From Sphingomonas sanguinis (lineage in GTDB: Bacteria > Pseudomonadota > Alphaproteobacteria > Sphingomonadales > Sphingomonadaceae), in assembly GCF_019297835.1 (NCBI RefSeq), contig NZ_CP079203.1:1399001-1463000 (forward strand): a DNA stretch of 64,000 bases, given 5' to 3'. Of this stretch, positions 63,859-64,000 are shown piece after piece. The stretch's first letter is position 1; each line of letters begins with the position of its first letter. The notes below the pieces were generated by a model. The model did no database searches. It was not told the origin of the DNA and saw nothing but the letters and a program-made list of their open reading frames with translations. The position numbers and the translations under genes are program-made.

Positions 63859-64000
63859 ACGCCCCCTGGAAACCCGCCATGCTGACCACGCGCGATCCCT
63901 TCCTGGCCTTTGTCAGCGACGAATGGACGGCGGAGGCGATCCGGCCGCTGGCCGCCGAACAGGGATGGTCGGTCGACAAGGTGATGAAGGGTGGCCTGTC
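63855..64000 (+). CDS. cpaE: Tad pilus assembly protein CpaE, N-terminal fragment
   Basis: The first 48 codons of a gene cut by the window end. It starts ATG at 63855, overlapping the cpaD stop, and reads MNAPWKPAMLTTRDPFLAFV and onward to GWSVDKVMKGGL. The position after cpaD and the DPFLAFVSDEWTAEAI start fit CpaE, a MinD/ParA-like ATPase with an N-terminal receiver-like domain that localises the pilus machine. Identification rests mainly on gene order. Confidence 0.75.
   Translation, partial: MNAPWKPAMLTTRDPFLAFVSDEWTAEAIRPLAAEQGWSVDKVMKGGL

Overview
The window looks like chromosomal DNA from a Sphingomonas-like alphaproteobacterium (Sphingomonadaceae). The base composition is GC-rich throughout, and the gene content fits: a LuxR-type HTH protein with a C-terminal membrane anchor, a NodT-type RND efflux operon, exosortase-A-associated sugar genes, a Tad/Cpa pilus operon, polyhydroxyalkanoate granule genes, BluB and a split glycine decarboxylase. 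Several families of GC-rich palindromic intergenic repeats recur. I see no rRNA, tRNA, CRISPR array, integrase or transposase, so most of the window reads as core genome.

Layout. 1-1945: tail of an HWE/HisKA_2-type histidine kinase, an acyltransferase and a heme oxygenase. 1933-8505 (minus): pentose phosphate block rpiA, tkt, tal, gnd followed by two HAD-IIB phosphatase-like genes. 8726-14791 (plus): three-gene RND multidrug efflux operon (lipoprotein adaptor, pump, outer membrane lipoprotein with a Gly/Thr repeat insertion). 14971-17741 (minus): phasin, then poorly known small genes led by a membrane-anchored LuxR-HTH protein. 18124-20811: aconitase. 21055-25477: exosortase-A-associated glycosyltransferase, a small peptide, an O-ligase-like polymerase and a secreted beta-helix protein. 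25724-28593: PfpI-like protein, topoisomerase IB, MscS channel. 28631-34787: secreted unknown protein, PutA, a 29-residue membrane peptide, a PNPOx-like stress protein and intracellular PHB depolymerase. 35017-41461: ABC exporter and a GH84/GH20 hexosaminidase pair. 41701-48690: RNase R, glutathionyl-hydroquinone-reductase-like GST, eukaryote-like ProRS, DMT transporter, BluB, SemiSWEET. 48802-53744: gcvT-gcvH-gcvPA-gcvPB behind a tandem glycine riboswitch. 53934-57025: lipoprotein, then ispH-thrB-rnhA. 57026-57968: an AT-richer patch with one unknown membrane gene. 57969-59992: FAD oxidoreductase and alpha/beta hydrolase. 60043-end: Tad pilus genes cpaA-B-C-D-E, the last cut by the window edge.

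How the genes fit together. Most blocks are metabolic operons with 1-4 base stop/start overlaps, which indicates translational coupling. The parts least explained by standard annotation are the regulatory and intergenic ones: a perfect 20-base palindrome abutting the glycine riboswitch, a palindrome between rpiA and the efflux operon, a shared AATACCAGT element in front of both hexosaminidases, a sigma-54-like element and inverted repeat in the exosortase-associated divergent region, the 29-residue membrane peptide with a hairpin-rich tail, and a dispersed set of palindromic repeats.
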